64,000 nt of DNA, taken from NCBI RefSeq assembly GCF_018141165.1, contig NZ_CP058557.1, positions 2,666,001-2,730,000 on the forward strand, written 5' to 3'. Both the position numbers and the translations under genes were made by a program. The DNA comes from Alkaliphilus sp. B6464. Its GTDB lineage: Bacteria > Bacillota > Clostridia > Peptostreptococcales > Natronincolaceae. The notes under the pieces were generated by a model, which worked only from the letters and a program-made list of their open reading frames with translations, did no database searches and was not told the DNA's origin. This document shows, in pieces, positions 14,744 to 25,273 of the stretch (its first letter is position 1; each line of letters begins with the position of its first letter).

Positions 14744-15280
14744 TTAATACTTGAGTACATGCTTATTTATAATTATATAATCAATTCCTGATATTATAGT
14801 AAATATAACAGAAACCCACATCATAATCATATCGAAAGGAAAGTTAATATATTTAAATGGAAAATTATCTAATAAAATTGCTATTATAGCAATAATCTGT
14901 GTGATAGTTTTAGCTTTTCCCCACCAGCTTGCAGCTATAACTATTCCTTCAGCCGCGGCTACAGCTCTTAATATGCTTATAGTAAACTCTCTAGCTATAA
15001 TTACAACTACCATCCAAGCAGAAAGTCTGCCCATTTGAACAAGAGAAATAAGTGCAGCTGATACAAGGAGTTTATCCGCCAATGGATCCATAAACTTACC
15101 AAAGTTAGTAATCTCATTTCTTTTTCTTGCTACATATCCGTCTAATGTGTCGGTAACAGCAGCAACAATAAATATTCCTGCAGCTATTGGTACTCCATAA
15201 GGTATTTTACTTAAAAGAAATATCATAAAAATAGGAACTAAAAAAATTCTTAATATAGTTAGTTTATTGGCTAGATTCAT
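14744..15280 (-). CDS. pgsA: CDP-diacylglycerol-glycerol-3-phosphate 3-phosphatidyltransferase
   Basis: 178 residues, integral membrane. It makes phosphatidylglycerophosphate from CDP-diacylglycerol and glycerol-3-phosphate, the committed step to phosphatidylglycerol. The CDP-alcohol phosphotransferase motif DG-x2-AR-x8-G-x3-D-x3-D is complete (TLDGYVARKRNEITNFGKFM then DPLADK, residues ~45-70). About four to six hydrophobic segments are visible, and the N-terminus MNLANKLTILRIFLVPIF is typical. GGGGGAG lies seven bases before the ATG. It is upstream of recA as in Bacillus. Confidence 0.93.
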   Translation of the reverse strand: MNLANKLTILRIFLVPIFMIFLLSKIPYGVPIAAGIFIVAAVTDTLDGYVARKRNEITNFGKFMDPLADKLLVSAALISLVQMGRLSAWMVVVIIAREFTISILRAVAAAEGIVIAASWWGKAKTITQIIAIIAILLDNFPFKYINFPFDMIMMWVSVIFTIISGIDYIIINKHVLKY

Positions 15281-15367
15281 TTATACTCTCCCCCATTAAT
15301 TTATACTCTAAAATATATATAAATATAAATTAAAGCTTAATTGATATTTAATCATTTTATATTATAC

Positions 15368-16414
15368 TCAATTATTTTCTAAACTATAATACAGTTTAAC
15401 CAACTTTTCTAAAGCATCCTCTATACTAATATAATTAATTTCCATTATATAATTATATTTTTTCATAGAGTGTATATATAAAGGATCATAGTATTCTATA
15501 ATTAATTCTCTTGCAATTTTATCATATTCTTTCTCTTCAATCCAATCAATGCATTGATTGACTTTTTCTAATCCAATCCGTTTTTTTAGATTTAGAATAG
15601 CATTTTCTAATAGAGTATCACAGTTAAAAATATTATCTACATAATCACTTACTAATCGTTCTATCCGATTTTCTATAGATGTATTTATTAAAATATGTTT
15701 TCCTTTAACTATTGATTGAAAGAGACCTTCGGGCAATGAAATTCCTCCCAACCGTTGTCCTTCACTTTCTACTATAATGTATTTGCTATTACTTAGTCTT
15801 AAAGTTTCAAATGCAAGTGCATCGAACATTTTTTGTGTTATTGGTTTTTCATCCTGATAACAGATTGATCCAAACACAGATCCGCTGTTTTTAACTAATT
15901 GCTCTAGGTTAAGCACTGGAATATTAAGTTTTTTAAGTTTTTCAAGTATTTCAGTCTTTCCAACTCCTGTGTATCCATGAAGTACAATAAAGCTATGTTT
16001 AAATTGGTCCTTATCGAAATATTCAATGACATGTTTGCGATATTGTTTGTACCCTCCTTCTAATTGATAAATATTCATTCCTAAGGAAGCTAAAAAGCCT
16101 GAAACTGTAGCACTTCTTAATCCTCCTCGCCAACAAAATAACACAATATTTTTATACTTCTTTGTCAATAAAAAAATTTCATTATAGATAGAGGAGAGTT
16201 TGGCAGACGCATATTCAATTCCTTTCACCTTAGCTTCTTCTGGACTAGCTTGCTTATAAGTAACCCCTACAACAACCCTCTCATCATTATCTAAAATAGG
16301 AATATTAATTGCACCAGGTATAGAGCCTTCCATGAATTCTAGTGGAGAACGAACATCAATAAAAATTTTATCCTCCATATTAAGCGCTTCTTCAACAGTT
16401 ATTTTTGCAAACAA
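15368..16414 (-). CDS. mnmH: tRNA 2-selenouridine synthase
   Basis: 348 residues. It replaces sulfur of 2-thiouridine at the wobble position of Lys/Glu/Gln tRNAs by selenium via a geranylated intermediate, using selenophosphate. The N-terminal rhodanese domain carries the catalytic cysteine in LFCWRGGLRSAT (residue 94 from this start; 97 from the GTG alternative, the same number as in E. coli). The C-terminal P-loop domain has HGYTGVGKTEIL and LGGISLPEGLFQS. TTG at 16414 has GAAGGTG six bases upstream; the GTG at 16423 lies inside that site. It stands between ftsK and pgsA. selD is expected elsewhere in the genome. Confidence 0.9.
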   Translation of the reverse strand: MFAKITVEEALNMEDKIFIDVRSPLEFMEGSIPGAINIPILDNDERVVVGVTYKQASPEEAKVKGIEYASAKLSSIYNEIFLLTKKYKNIVLFCWRGGLRSATVSGFLASLGMNIYQLEGGYKQYRKHVIEYFDKDQFKHSFIVLHGYTGVGKTEILEKLKKLNIPVLNLEQLVKNSGSVFGSICYQDEKPITQKMFDALAFETLRLSNSKYIIVESEGQRLGGISLPEGLFQSIVKGKHILINTSIENRIERLVSDYVDNIFNCDTLLENAILNLKKRIGLEKVNQCIDWIEEKEYDKIARELIIEYYDPLYIHSMKKYNYIMEINYISIEDALEKLVKLYYSLENN

Positions 16415-16461
16415 ATTTTTCACCTTCTAGTTTTAGTCTATTAATAATAGTATGTATAATT

Positions 16462-18777
16462 TTATATTGATTCCTTTATATTTTGTTCAAAAAACTCATT
16501 ATCTATTAATACTTGTCTTGGCTTACTTCCTTCATGAGGACCTACAAAACCTTTTGACTCCATCTCATCAATTAATCTTGCAGCTCTATTATATCCTATT
16601 CTTAATCTTCTTTGAAGCATAGAAATAGAAGCTTGTTGGCCTTCAATGACAATTTTTAATGCTTCATTAAACAATTCATCTACATCTGTAGACATATTAA
16701 TATTGTTTTGGTCAAGCTGATCTATTATTTCATCCTCATAATTAGGTATCTCAACTTGGTCTTTAATAAAGGTTACCACCCTTTCTACTTCCTTTTCAGA
16801 AATAAAAGCTCCCTGCACCCTAACAGGTTTGCTAGAACCAACAGGATAAAACAACATATCTCCCTTACCTAAAAGTTTTTCTGCCCCACCCATATCTAAA
16901 ATTGTTCTTGAATCTGCCTGAGAAGCCACAGCAAAGGCAATTCTTGATGGTATATTAGCTTTTATAACCCCCGTAATTACATCTACAGAAGGTCGCTGGG
17001 TTGCTATAATTAAATGCAATCCAGCCGCTCTAGCCATTTGGGCTAAACGACATATTGTATCTTCCACATCATTTGGAGCAACCATCATCAAATCAGCTAA
17101 TTCATCGATAATAATAACGATGTATGGAATTTTATTTTCTTGAAATTTCTTATTATATCCATCAATATCTCTCACGCCATTTTCCGCAAACATTTTATAG
17201 CGTTTAGACATTTCTTGTACAGCCCAGTTAAGAGCACTTGTTGCTTTTTTAGGATCAGTTACAACTGGTATAAGTAGATGTGGAATGCCATTGTACTGAC
17301 TTAATTCTACAACTTTAGGGTCAATTAAAACTAACCTTACCATATCAGGACTTGAATTGTATAAAATACTTAATATTAATGTATTAATACAAACACTTTT
17401 TCCCGAACCAGTAGCTCCAGCTACTAGAAGATGAGGCATTTTAGATATATCTGTAATGATAGGTGCTCCCGAAACGTCCTTACCTAAAGCAAATGGTAAA
17501 TTTAAATTGGAATTTTTATAGTTAGGACTATCAAGCACTTCCCTAAGAGCAACTGTAGAAACATCCTCATTAGGTATTTCTATACCTATAGCAGCTTTGC
17601 CAGGTATAGGAGCTTCAATTCTAATTGCTTGGGCGGCCAAGTTTAAAGCAATATCATCACTTAAATTAACAATTTTACTTACCTTTACTCCAGCGCTAGG
17701 CTGTAATTCATAACGTGTAATAGCAGGTCCTTTATTTACCTGTATAACCTTAGCCTCTACACCAAAATTAAGCAATGTATCTTCTAATATTTTTGCATTA
17801 GATATAATTTTTCTTTTATCATCTTTACTAGATTGGGAAACTATCTGATTAAGAAGATCAATGTTAGGGAATTCATATTCAATTTTGGGGGTTTCTTGGT
17901 TATAATTAATAATTGTGCCTGAATCAATAGATTTACTAATTTTTTTATCATTATCCTCTTGATTGATTATATCAGTTTTATCATCAGTATCCTTTCCATT
18001 TTCTAAAGGTTTATCCGAATCAATTGTTGTAAAATCAAGTATTTTAATCTTTTCTTCTATACCTGAATCTTTTTCTAAGTGTATATTTTCTTCTAAATCC
18101 ATAGTTAATAAATTTTTACTACCCTTCTTTTTATTTTTAGGTTTTGTATCTTTTACAGGAACAAAAACAAAATTTAGGATTTGATTTTTAATTTTACTTG
18201 AAGTTAGTATAAGTTGATTCTTTAGTTTAACTATCATAGTTAGTAAAGATATTTTTGTATATAAAATTAAGGATATAAGTAATAAAGTTAAAATTATAAT
18301 ATATGTAATAGTTATCCCAAAGAGATTAACTAATAGTTTTGTTAAACTAATTCCTATAATACCTCCTCCAATACCTTGAGTACCAAGTGTAAATATTTGT
18401 TGGAGCCACTCAGTAGTATTAGATACAACAATACTATCAATAGTTCCAAAACTTCTAAGAGATTTAAGTATTGTAATTGAAATAAATACTAAACAATAAA
18501 ATAATATGGTTTTATTTTCTTTTAATAATGACTTATTAATAAAAATAAATACACCACATAAAATTGTTATATATGGTAAAATAACTGTTGTACTTGAAAA
18601 TAATCCTGTTAGAAGGAATCTTATAAAATCTCCAACCTTACCTGCGCTATTGCCTTGTATAATTACTAGTAAAATCAATCCGATTGCGATAGTAAAAATG
18701 CCATATATCTCATTATTAAACTCCTTTGCTATAAGATCAATATTTTGACTTTGTTTTTTGCGATGTTTTCTGCCCAA
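16462..18777 (-). CDS. ftsK: DNA translocase FtsK/SpoIIIE
   Basis: 771 residues. A septal ATP-driven DNA pump that clears chromosome from the division or sporulation septum. Four hydrophobic segments in the first ~180 residues anchor it, an acidic/lysine-rich linker follows (~200-320), then the motor with Walker [17 protein letters not shown] and Walker [16 protein letters not shown], and a winged-helix gamma domain ([20 protein letters not shown]) for DNA orientation reading. Length and position next to tepA fit Bacillus SpoIIIE. TTG at 18777 follows GGAGTG by six bases and is preferred to GTG 18786. Whether it serves vegetative division, sporulation or both cannot be told from sequence. Confidence 0.93.
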   Translation of the reverse strand: MGRKHRKKQSQNIDLIAKEFNNEIYGIFTIAIGLILLVIIQGNSAGKVGDFIRFLLTGLFSSTTVILPYITILCGVFIFINKSLLKENKTILFYCLVFISITILKSLRSFGTIDSIVVSNTTEWLQQIFTLGTQGIGGGIIGISLTKLLVNLFGITITYIIILTLLLISLILYTKISLLTMIVKLKNQLILTSSKIKNQILNFVFVPVKDTKPKNKKKGSKNLLTMDLEENIHLEKDSGIEEKIKILDFTTIDSDKPLENGKDTDDKTDIINQEDNDKKISKSIDSGTIINYNQETPKIEYEFPNIDLLNQIVSQSSKDDKRKIISNAKILEDTLLNFGVEAKVIQVNKGPAITRYELQPSAGVKVSKIVNLSDDIALNLAAQAIRIEAPIPGKAAIGIEIPNEDVSTVALREVLDSPNYKNSNLNLPFALGKDVSGAPIITDISKMPHLLVAGATGSGKSVCINTLILSILYNSSPDMVRLVLIDPKVVELSQYNGIPHLLIPVVTDPKKATSALNWAVQEMSKRYKMFAENGVRDIDGYNKKFQENKIPYIVIIIDELADLMMVAPNDVEDTICRLAQMARAAGLHLIIATQRPSVDVITGVIKANIPSRIAFAVASQADSRTILDMGGAEKLLGKGDMLFYPVGSSKPVRVQGAFISEKEVERVVTFIKDQVEIPNYEDEIIDQLDQNNINMSTDVDELFNEALKIVIEGQQASISMLQRRLRIGYNRAARLIDEMESKGFVGPHEGSKPRQVLIDNEFFEQNIKESI

Positions 18778-19021
18778 TATTATCACTCCATTAAAGATTT
18801 TAATAAATTTAGTATATTGCTATTTTAGAATATGTATCTAAGTAAATTATAAATTATACTAAATTTAAATGCCTATAACTTAACTCAATAATATATTCTA
18901 CACTAAATTAATAAAACCTACAAACATTGTAATAAAAGTATATAAAATTTTAAATACTGTATAAGTTTTTATCTGTCTAACTCCTTATTCTATATTCTAT
19001 AAAAACATACACTATTAAGCA
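18778..19021. other. Intergenic region between ftsK and tepA
   Basis: Very AT-rich. Two minus-strand -10-like hexamers (TAGAAT and TATAAT) are present, but without convincing -35 partners. No open frame or RNA structure was recognised other than the terminator that follows. Confidence 0.4.
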
Positions 19022-19060
19022 TAAAAAATAATAGAAAGTGTATTGTACACTTTCTATTAT
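19022..19060 (-). terminator. tepA terminator
   Basis: Perfect 15-base arms (19028-19042 and 19046-19060) with a three-base loop, then six Ts on the minus strand; about 30 bases after the tepA stop. Confidence 0.85.
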
Positions 19061-19089
19061 AATGTAAATTATATTAGAGCATAAAGATT

Positions 19090-19821
19090 CTATTTACTAG
19101 CTTTTATTAATTCATTTAGTTTAGATATCGCCTTATTCAGGCCTCCAACCTCATCGATTAAACCATGTTTTACTGCTTCCTCTCCTATCAGAATTGTACC
19201 TACATCACTAGCTAATTCATCCGTAGCGTTCATTAATCGTATAAAAATATCTCTGTCTATTTTTGAAGTGCGTAAAACAAAGTTTACTATTCTTTCTTGC
19301 ATTTTTGAAAAGTACTTAAAGGTTTGTGGAATTCCTATTACTAATCCATTCATCCTTATTGGATGAATGGTCATTGTAGCTGTAGGTGCAATAAATGAGT
19401 AATCACCTGCAGTAGCCAGAGGAACACCTATGCTATGACCGCCTCCAATTACTAAAGTGACCTTAGGTTTAGATAGACTACATATTAATTCGGAAATTGC
19501 CAGACCAGCTTCTACATCGCCTCCAACAGTATTTAAAATAATTAATAATCCCTCAATATTTGGATTTTCTTCAACAGCTACTAACTGAGGAATAATATGT
19601 TCATACTTAGTTGATTTGTTTTGAGGAGGTGCTACCATATGTCCCTCTATGTGCCCTATAATATTTATTGTATGGATATTTTGGCCAGCTTCGGGTAGGC
19701 TGTTTGTTCCAAATGCTTGTATATTCTCTGCATGCTTATTACTACCTTCATTTTGATTTGTAGGACTTTGATTGTTCGTTAAAAACTGAGAATATTGTTG
19801 GTTAGTAAAATTATTTATCAT
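19090..19821 (-). CDS. tepA: ClpP-like serine protease TepA (translocation-enhancing protein)
   Basis: 243 residues, ClpP/crotonase-fold S14 peptidase of the YmfB/TepA group. A polar, Asn/Gln-rich N-terminal ~45 residues with no hydrophobic signal is followed by the protease core [25 protein letters not shown], the Ser elbow [16 protein letters not shown] and the His segment [12 protein letters not shown]. In Bacillus TepA aids protein secretion or spore formation; its substrate is unclear. A GGAGTG ribosome-binding site lies six bases before the ATG. The position next to ftsK/spoIIIE is conserved with Bacillus, supporting the name. Confidence 0.85.
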   Translation of the reverse strand: MINNFTNQQYSQFLTNNQSPTNQNEGSNKHAENIQAFGTNSLPEAGQNIHTINIIGHIEGHMVAPPQNKSTKYEHIIPQLVAVEENPNIEGLLIILNTVGGDVEAGLAISELICSLSKPKVTLVIGGGHSIGVPLATAGDYSFIAPTATMTIHPIRMNGLVIGIPQTFKYFSKMQERIVNFVLRTSKIDRDIFIRLMNATDELASDVGTILIGEEAVKHGLIDEVGGLNKAISKLNELIKASK

Positions 19822-20001
19822 TTTTTCACTCCTATGTTAGTACATTTTTAATGATTCATAAAAAATTATAAAATTTATTGGACGTTCAATAAATATTTTA
19901 TAATCTCTATAATAAATCTTACTGAAATTATCTCAGCAAAATTTTACTTTAAGTACTAACATTATTTTTACCTATTTTACTGCATCTATTCTTCACTATC
20001 A

Positions 20002-20259
20002 TTAATACTTTTTTTTGTGATTATTTTCCAATTCAATTATAATCATATCATTGCCTATTTTCCTTATAGTTTCCCAAGGAATTTCTGTTAAGGAATCATT
20101 TGAAAAAAAACTAAAAAATCCTTTTGATTCAGGTATTAAAAGAGCATGTATTTTCCCAGTTTTTTCATCAATTAATAAATCAGACTCGGCTATTATACCT
20201 AATCTACTACCATCACACAAGTTAACAATTTCTTTTCCACCTATAGTGCTTAAACGCAT
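20002..20259 (-). CDS. PRC-barrel sporulation protein of the YlmC/YmxH family
   Basis: 85 residues, one PRC-barrel domain. RLSTIGGKEIVNLCDGSRLG and IDEKTGKIHALLIPES are the hallmarks of YlmC/YmxH, small proteins of spore-formers with no assigned biochemical activity. The ATG at 20259 is preceded by AGGAGGGG at seven bases; the longer frame from 20316 lacks such a site. In Bacillus ymxH follows mlpA; here, too, it is next to the M16 peptidase gene, on the same strand. Confidence 0.8.
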   Translation of the reverse strand: MRLSTIGGKEIVNLCDGSRLGIIAESDLLIDEKTGKIHALLIPESKGFFSFFSNDSLTEIPWETIRKIGNDMIIIELENNHKKKY

Positions 20260-20412
20260 AATTACCCCTCCTATTATTTTTGAACTATATAGTATTAAAG
20301 GTATATTTAAAATCAAATAATTTATTTATTATAATTATATTGAGTAGGACGGGTTTTATTCTAACTATTGATTATCTATTATGATAACATTTTATATGAT
20401 ACATATAATTAC

Positions 20413-20438
20413 AAAAAAAGCCCATTTAAAGGCTTTAT
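20413..20438 (-). terminator. Terminator of the M16 peptidase gene
   Basis: AAAGCC / GGCTTT with an eight-base loop and a following run of seven Ts on the minus strand, directly after the stop codon. Confidence 0.85.
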
Positions 20439-21695
20439 TTATAATTCAAAAATATTTCTTATTGTTTTTAAAATATTATCTTTGCTTACTGTTGTTATAG
20501 TTACTTCATCTAATCTAAATATACGTTGTATGACTCTTTGTATGTCTGCTGAGTTTACAGAATCAATTTTATCTATTATTTCCTTCTGGCTGTATATTCT
20601 ATTACGTAGTAGTTCTGATTTACCTATCGATGTCATTCTACTACTGGTACTTTCTAATCCTAGTATATAATTTCCCTTTAATTGTTCTTTTGATTTATTT
20701 ATCTCATCTTCACTTAGTGAGTTGCTAATTATATCCTTAATTTCATTGTAGATAATTTTTGTTACTTCTTCTACTTGATTAGGATTCGTACCAGCATATA
20801 TAACTAAAGATCCTCCATTTTTATAAATAGATGGATAGGAATATATTGAGTAAGCTAGACCTCTTTCCTCTCTTACACTTTGAAATAGTTTGGAGCTCAT
20901 GCTTCCACCTAGGACATTATTAAGTACTAATAATGGATATACATCATTACTATCTAGTTCAACTCCTTTAAACCCTATACACATATGTGTTTGCTCAATT
21001 TCTTTATATTTAGATACAACTTCAAAATTATAGTTAATTGTTTCGTATACTTTGTCTAAGTTATTATTACTCCAGGTGCTAAACTTATCATTTATTGTTT
21101 CTAGTAATTTCTTCTCATCAAAGTTACCAGCTATAGATAATACAGCATTATTTGAAACATAATATTCATTCATATATTGTAGTATCATTTCACGATCAAT
21201 GTTATTGAGGGTGTCCTCTGTACCTAAAATAGGCATACCCAAAGAATTATTTTTAAATAAAGTTTGCGAAAGAATATCATGTACTAAATCTTCAGGTGAG
21301 TCTTCATACATATTAATTTCCTCTAATATTACACTTCTCTCCTTTTCTATTTCAATCGGATCGAATTTAGAATTAAATAACATATCTGACAACAAGTCTA
21401 TTGCTAGATCATAATGACTGTCTAACACCTTTGTATAATAACAAGTACATTCTTTGCTAGTAAATGCATTAATTTGTCCGCCTACACCATCTATAATCTC
21501 AGCTATATCCTTTGCAGTTCTTTTATCAGTACCTTTAAACATCATATGTTCAATAAAATGTGATATTCCATTGTTTATAGTATTTTCATGCTTAGATCCA
21601 GCCTCAATCCAAACACCTATAGATACTGATTTTACAAAAGGAATATACTCTGTTACAACTCTTAGCCCATTTTCTAAAGTATATCTCTTATACAT
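20439..21695 (-). CDS. mlpA: M16 family zinc peptidase (MlpA/YmxG)
   Basis: 418 residues, mitochondrial-processing-peptidase-like. The inverted zinc motif HFIEH (residues ~46-50) and the downstream glutamate region (KERSVILEEINMYEDSPED) are intact, so an active metallopeptidase is expected. A second, inactive-type M16 domain follows with REERGLAYSIYSYPS, which shapes the substrate chamber. The substrate is unknown; Bacillus MlpA influences extracellular protease production. It is cytoplasmic, with no signal peptide. AGGAGG is six bases before the ATG. It lies downstream of the YlxY-type deacetylase, the Bacillus order. Confidence 0.88.
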   Translation of the reverse strand: MYKRYTLENGLRVVTEYIPFVKSVSIGVWIEAGSKHENTINNGISHFIEHMMFKGTDKRTAKDIAEIIDGVGGQINAFTSKECTCYYTKVLDSHYDLAIDLLSDMLFNSKFDPIEIEKERSVILEEINMYEDSPEDLVHDILSQTLFKNNSLGMPILGTEDTLNNIDREMILQYMNEYYVSNNAVLSIAGNFDEKKLLETINDKFSTWSNNNLDKVYETINYNFEVVSKYKEIEQTHMCIGFKGVELDSNDVYPLLVLNNVLGGSMSSKLFQSVREERGLAYSIYSYPSIYKNGGSLVIYAGTNPNQVEEVTKIIYNEIKDIISNSLSEDEINKSKEQLKGNYILGLESTSSRMTSIGKSELLRNRIYSQKEIIDKIDSVNSADIQRVIQRIFRLDEVTITTVSKDNILKTIRNIFEL

Positions 21696-21758
21696 TTTTT
21701 CCTCCTAGATTTCCTATTTTCATATACATTATAATTGACATAATAATACTATGCAAGC

Positions 21759-22490
21759 TTATTCCGCCAGAACATCACTAACCCTGCCAACCTCTAGTCC
21801 TTTTTCACGCATGGCCTCAATTAATTTTGGTAAGGCTTTTGCAGTTTCAGGCATAGGATGCATTAACACTATTGCTCCATTAAACTTATCCTTTTTAAGT
21901 ACTCTATCTATAATAACATCTTTCGTACTTCCTGCTCTCCAATCTATAGTATCAATTGTCCATAGTATTGTCTTATATCCTAATTTATTTGATGCAATCA
22001 ATGTGTTTTCATTATAAGATCCAGAAGGGGGAGCAAACAAAGTGATTTTTTCGATAGTATATTTAGACAGTATTTCATCTGCTTTTTGTATCTGTTCTTC
22101 ATTTTTATCTAACCCTAAGGATCCATAGTCTAAATGTTGATAACCATGACTACCAATTTCATGTCCAGCGTCTACAATTTGCTGCATTAAATCAGGAAAC
22201 TGTTTAGCCCATCTTCCCGTTATAAAAAATGTAATTTTTATTTTCTCTTTGTCTAATGTTTCCAATATATCTGGAAGTACTTCATTTCCCCAATCAACAT
22301 TACATGTAAATGCAATATATTTACTATCTTCACTCCCCCTATCTATTGGCTTTGCCGCAGTGTAGTTATAATTACTAAATACTTCTTTGTTTCCACGCTT
22401 CAATGTTACTAATCCTATTGTTATTATTAAAGTGATTAGAATAAATGCAATTACCAACCTTGCAAATTTTTTGTTTATAATAATTACCAT
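21759..22490 (-). CDS. Polysaccharide deacetylase-like protein (YlxY/PdaB type), probably degenerate active site
   Basis: 243 residues. An N-terminal membrane anchor (LVIAFILITLIITIGLVTL) is followed by a NodB fold facing outside. The zinc histidines are kept (GHEIGSHGYQHLDYGS). The first motif reads FTCNVDWGNE where PdaB has TFDISWG, so the catalytic Asp position is Asn, and motif 3 is FAPPSGSYNE with Phe in place of Arg. The same kind of change is typical of YlxY. The role is probably in spore or cell-wall glycan handling, perhaps non-catalytic. Position between pnp and the M16 peptidase matches ylxY. AGGAGG precedes the ATG. Confidence 0.8.
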   Translation of the reverse strand: MVIIINKKFARLVIAFILITLIITIGLVTLKRGNKEVFSNYNYTAAKPIDRGSEDSKYIAFTCNVDWGNEVLPDILETLDKEKIKITFFITGRWAKQFPDLMQQIVDAGHEIGSHGYQHLDYGSLGLDKNEEQIQKADEILSKYTIEKITLFAPPSGSYNENTLIASNKLGYKTILWTIDTIDWRAGSTKDVIIDRVLKKDKFNGAIVLMHPMPETAKALPKLIEAMREKGLEVGRVSDVLAE

Positions 22491-22591
22491 AACTTACCTC
22501 CTAACTTAATTAAGATGTTGGTAATATATTATTCGAAAATAAATTAGTTATGCAATCAATGTTGATAAAAATTTATTTACCCTTAGATAAT

Positions 22592-22620
22592 AAAAAACAT
22601 AAACCACAGTAGGTTTATGC
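22592..22620 (-). terminator. pnp terminator overlapping its stop codon
   Basis: CATAAACC / GGTTTATG with a six-base loop, then six Ts on the minus strand. The 5' arm contains the TAA stop of pnp. Confidence 0.8.
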
Positions 22621-24735
22621 TTTCGGTTGTTCATCATGTTTTTTATCATTTTCCTTAGGTAGAAGGGCTTTTCTAGATAAATTTATTTTTCCTTGCTGAT
22701 CTATTTCCATTACTTTAACTTCAACCTCATCACCTACTGCTAATACATCTTCTACTTTGCTTACTCTCTCATGGGCAATATTAGATATATGTATTAATCC
22801 CTCTTTACCTGGGAGAATCTCTACAAAAGCTCCAAAGTTCATTATCTTTATAACTTTTCCTTTATATGTATCTCCCACTTCAGGGTCACGAACTATATTA
22901 TCAATTATTTTAAGAGCACGTTCACCTGCATCTTGTGTTAGAGCAGCTATAAATATAGTACCATCATTCTCAATATCAATTTTAACACCTGTATCCTCAA
23001 TAATTTTATTTATAGTTTTTCCACCTGTACCTATAACTTCTCTAATCTTATCTGGATGTATTTTAGTTTTTAACATCCTAGGAGCATACGGAGATAATTC
23101 CGATCTTGGAGAGCTAATTGCTTCTTTCATCTTATCTAAAATATATAGTCTACCTAATCTAGCCTGCTCTAGAGCATTTTCTAGAATAGTTCTATCAATT
23201 CCCTTAATTTTAATATCCATTTGTATAGCTGTTATTCCTTTAGAGGTTCCTGCGACTTTAAAGTCCATATCACCTAAATGATCTTCCATACCTTGTATAT
23301 CTGACAAAATAGCCACTGCATCATCTTCTTTAACTAATCCCATAGCAATACCAGCAACCATATCTTTTAGAGGCACTCCTGCATCTAATAATGATAGAGT
23401 ACTTCCACAAACACTGGCTTGTGAAGAAGATCCGTTAGAAGCTAAGACTTCTGAAACTACACGAATAGCATAGGGGAAATCATCCTGCGAAGGTATCATT
23501 GGTTCTAATGCTCTTTCTGCTAAGGCTCCATGACCAATTTCACGTCTTCCTGGTCCTCTTAAAAATCTAGTTTCGCCTACACTATATGGTGGAAAATTAT
23601 AATGATGCATATATCTTTTAGACTCTTCTTCACCAAGTCCATCAATAATTTGTACATCACCTATTGCACCTAAAGTTACTACTGATAATACTTGTGTTTG
23701 ACCTCTTGTAAATAATCCTGAACCATGGGTCTTTGGAAGTAAAGATACTTCGCAAGATATTGGTCTAATCTCATCGTGCTTTCGATCATCAGGTCTTACC
23801 TTTTCATGAAGAATTAAGTGTCTAGTCTCTTCTTTCATAATTGCATCCAATATAGAACCTACCTGCTTTAAATCTAAATCTTCCTCATATTTTTCAATAA
23901 AATACTCTATTGTCTCTCTCTTAGCTAACTCTACTTTTTCTGTTCTCTCTAACTTCTCTACAGTTCTAATTGCGTTAGCTATTTTACTAGTTGCATATTC
24001 TCTTATTTCAGACTCTAAATCTTTATCAACTTCAAAAAGTATAACTTCTTGCTTTTCTTTTCCAACTTCTTTAACAATTTCTTCTATAAATGAAACAATA
24101 TTTTTAATTTCTTCATGAGCAAATAAAATAGCCTCCAGCATTTGTTCTTCCGTAACTTCATTGGCACCTGCTTCAATCATCATTACAGCATCCTTTGTAC
24201 CAGAAACAACCAGATCAAGTTCGCTATGTTCTCTTTGATCACTTGTAGGATTAATTAATAAATTTCCATCTATCATGCCAATATGTACAGAAGCTGTCGG
24301 TCCTTGAAATGGAATATCAGAAATTGATAGTGCTACAGAAGATCCTATCATCGCAACTATATCTGGACTGCAATCTGTGTCTACTGATAATACTGTTGCA
24401 ATTACCTGAACCTCATTTCTATATCCTTCTGGAAATAATGGTCTAATCGGACGATCTATTAACCTAGAAGTCAGTATAGCATTTTCACTAGGTCTACCCT
24501 CTCTTTTAATAAAACCTCCAGGGATCTTTCCAGCTGCATACATTTTTTCTTCATAATCAACGCTTAAAGGAAAAAAATCGATTCCCTCTCTAGGGGTTTT
24601 TGATGCACATGCATTAACAAGAACAGCAGTCTTTCCATACTTTAGTAAACAAGAACCATTGGAAAGTTGAGCTAATTTTCCAACTTCTACTTCTAAAGTT
24701 CTTCCACCAATTTCTTTTTGAAAAACTTTAACCAT
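22615..24735 (-). CDS. pnp: Polyribonucleotide nucleotidyltransferase (PNPase)
   Basis: 706 residues, family-typical. A 3'-to-5' phosphorolytic RNA exonuclease and partner of RNase Y in the degradosome. It has two RNase PH-like domains separated by an all-helical linker (~210-310); the second holds [16 protein letters not shown] and [15 protein letters not shown] with catalytic aspartates. A KH domain ([20 protein letters not shown]) and an S1 domain ([20 protein letters not shown]) follow. The C-terminus is short and charged. AAAGGAGG lies nine bases from the ATG. It follows rpsO as in most bacteria; tandem hairpins lie between the two. Confidence 0.97.
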   Translation of the reverse strand: MVKVFQKEIGGRTLEVEVGKLAQLSNGSCLLKYGKTAVLVNACASKTPREGIDFFPLSVDYEEKMYAAGKIPGGFIKREGRPSENAILTSRLIDRPIRPLFPEGYRNEVQVIATVLSVDTDCSPDIVAMIGSSVALSISDIPFQGPTASVHIGMIDGNLLINPTSDQREHSELDLVVSGTKDAVMMIEAGANEVTEEQMLEAILFAHEEIKNIVSFIEEIVKEVGKEKQEVILFEVDKDLESEIREYATSKIANAIRTVEKLERTEKVELAKRETIEYFIEKYEEDLDLKQVGSILDAIMKEETRHLILHEKVRPDDRKHDEIRPISCEVSLLPKTHGSGLFTRGQTQVLSVVTLGAIGDVQIIDGLGEEESKRYMHHYNFPPYSVGETRFLRGPGRREIGHGALAERALEPMIPSQDDFPYAIRVVSEVLASNGSSSQASVCGSTLSLLDAGVPLKDMVAGIAMGLVKEDDAVAILSDIQGMEDHLGDMDFKVAGTSKGITAIQMDIKIKGIDRTILENALEQARLGRLYILDKMKEAISSPRSELSPYAPRMLKTKIHPDKIREVIGTGGKTINKIIEDTGVKIDIENDGTIFIAALTQDAGERALKIIDNIVRDPEVGDTYKGKVIKIMNFGAFVEILPGKEGLIHISNIAHERVSKVEDVLAVGDEVEVKVMEIDQQGKINLSRKALLPKENDKKHDEQPKA

Positions 24736-24826
24736 TGTTTATTATCCTCCTTTCATTTGTATATTGTTTTCTACAATATTAATATTATCTCCTTCAAAAG
24801 TTAAAAAATTCCTATAAAAGCATAAA

Positions 24827-24847
24827 ATAAAAAGCCTTTATGGCTTA
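24827..24847 (-). terminator. Second hairpin in the rpsO-pnp interval
   Basis: AAGCC / GGCTT with a five-base loop followed by TTTATTTT on the minus strand. With the hairpin at 24870-24889 it makes a tandem pair that may reduce readthrough into pnp. Confidence 0.6.
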
Positions 24848-24869
24848 GTTAAATAAATAATTAAATAAT

Positions 24870-24889
24870 AGAGCGGGATTTCCCGCTCT
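24870..24889 (-). terminator. rpsO terminator
   Basis: AGAGCGGGA / TCCCGCTCT, a nine-base GC-rich stem with a two-base loop, directly after the rpsO stop; the following sequence is AT-rich but not a pure T run. Confidence 0.7.
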
Positions 24890-24892
24890 TTA

Positions 24893-25156
24893 TTATTTTC
24901 TTAATCCTAATTTTTCTATTATTTCTCTATATCTTTCGATATCTCTATCTTTAAGATAATTTAATAGGTTTCTTCTCTTACCAACCATCTTTAGAAGTCC
25001 TCTTCTTGAGTGATGGTCTTTTTTATGAGATTTCAAATGCTCATTTAAATGATTAATTCTTTCAGTTAATAAAGCAATTTGTACTTCTGGAGAACCAGTA
25101 TCATTTTCATGAGTTTTAAAACTATCAATGATTACTTTTTTATTTTCTTGTAACAT
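24893..25156 (-). CDS. rpsO: 30S ribosomal protein S15
   Basis: 87 residues, nearly universal length (88-89). It binds the central domain of 16S rRNA early in 30S assembly. Conserved [20 protein letters not shown] and [20 protein letters not shown] are complete. A strong GGAGGTG ribosome-binding site precedes the ATG. It has its own promoter and a stem-loop in its leader that may be used for autoregulation. It lies between ribF and pnp as in Bacillus. Confidence 0.97.
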   Translation of the reverse strand: MLQENKKVIIDSFKTHENDTGSPEVQIALLTERINHLNEHLKSHKKDHHSRRGLLKMVGKRRNLLNYLKDRDIERYREIIEKLGLRK

Positions 25157-25182
25157 TATTTCACCTCCTCATTTTATATCCC

Positions 25183-25225
25183 CTAATTCTAAGTAACTGT
25201 CGGTGATTCAAATTACTGAGAATAG
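25183..25225 (-). promoter_or_regulatory. Leader stem-loop of rpsO, possible S15 autoregulatory site
   Basis: CTATTCTCAGTAA (25225-25213) pairs with TTACTTAGAATTAG (25196-25183) with one bulge and one mismatch, leaving a 16-base loop. It ends about 15 bases before the ribosome-binding site. S15 often represses its own mRNA through leader structures, but these differ between lineages; the role here is inferred. Confidence 0.4.
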
Positions 25226-25244
25226 GTTCCTTAACACATTAATT

Positions 25245-25273
25245 ATTCTAACATAATTACTTATAATTGTAAA
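25245..25273 (-). promoter_or_regulatory. Sigma-A promoter of rpsO
   Basis: TTTACA (25273-25268), 17 bases, TAGAAT (25250-25245). The -35 box lies within the last codons of ribF. Confidence 0.65.

Noticed and set aside
22757-23281. 174-codon plus-strand open frame
   Set aside because: It lies entirely antisense within pnp, has no ribosome-binding site or recognisable protein family, and hydrophobic composition expected of an antisense shadow.
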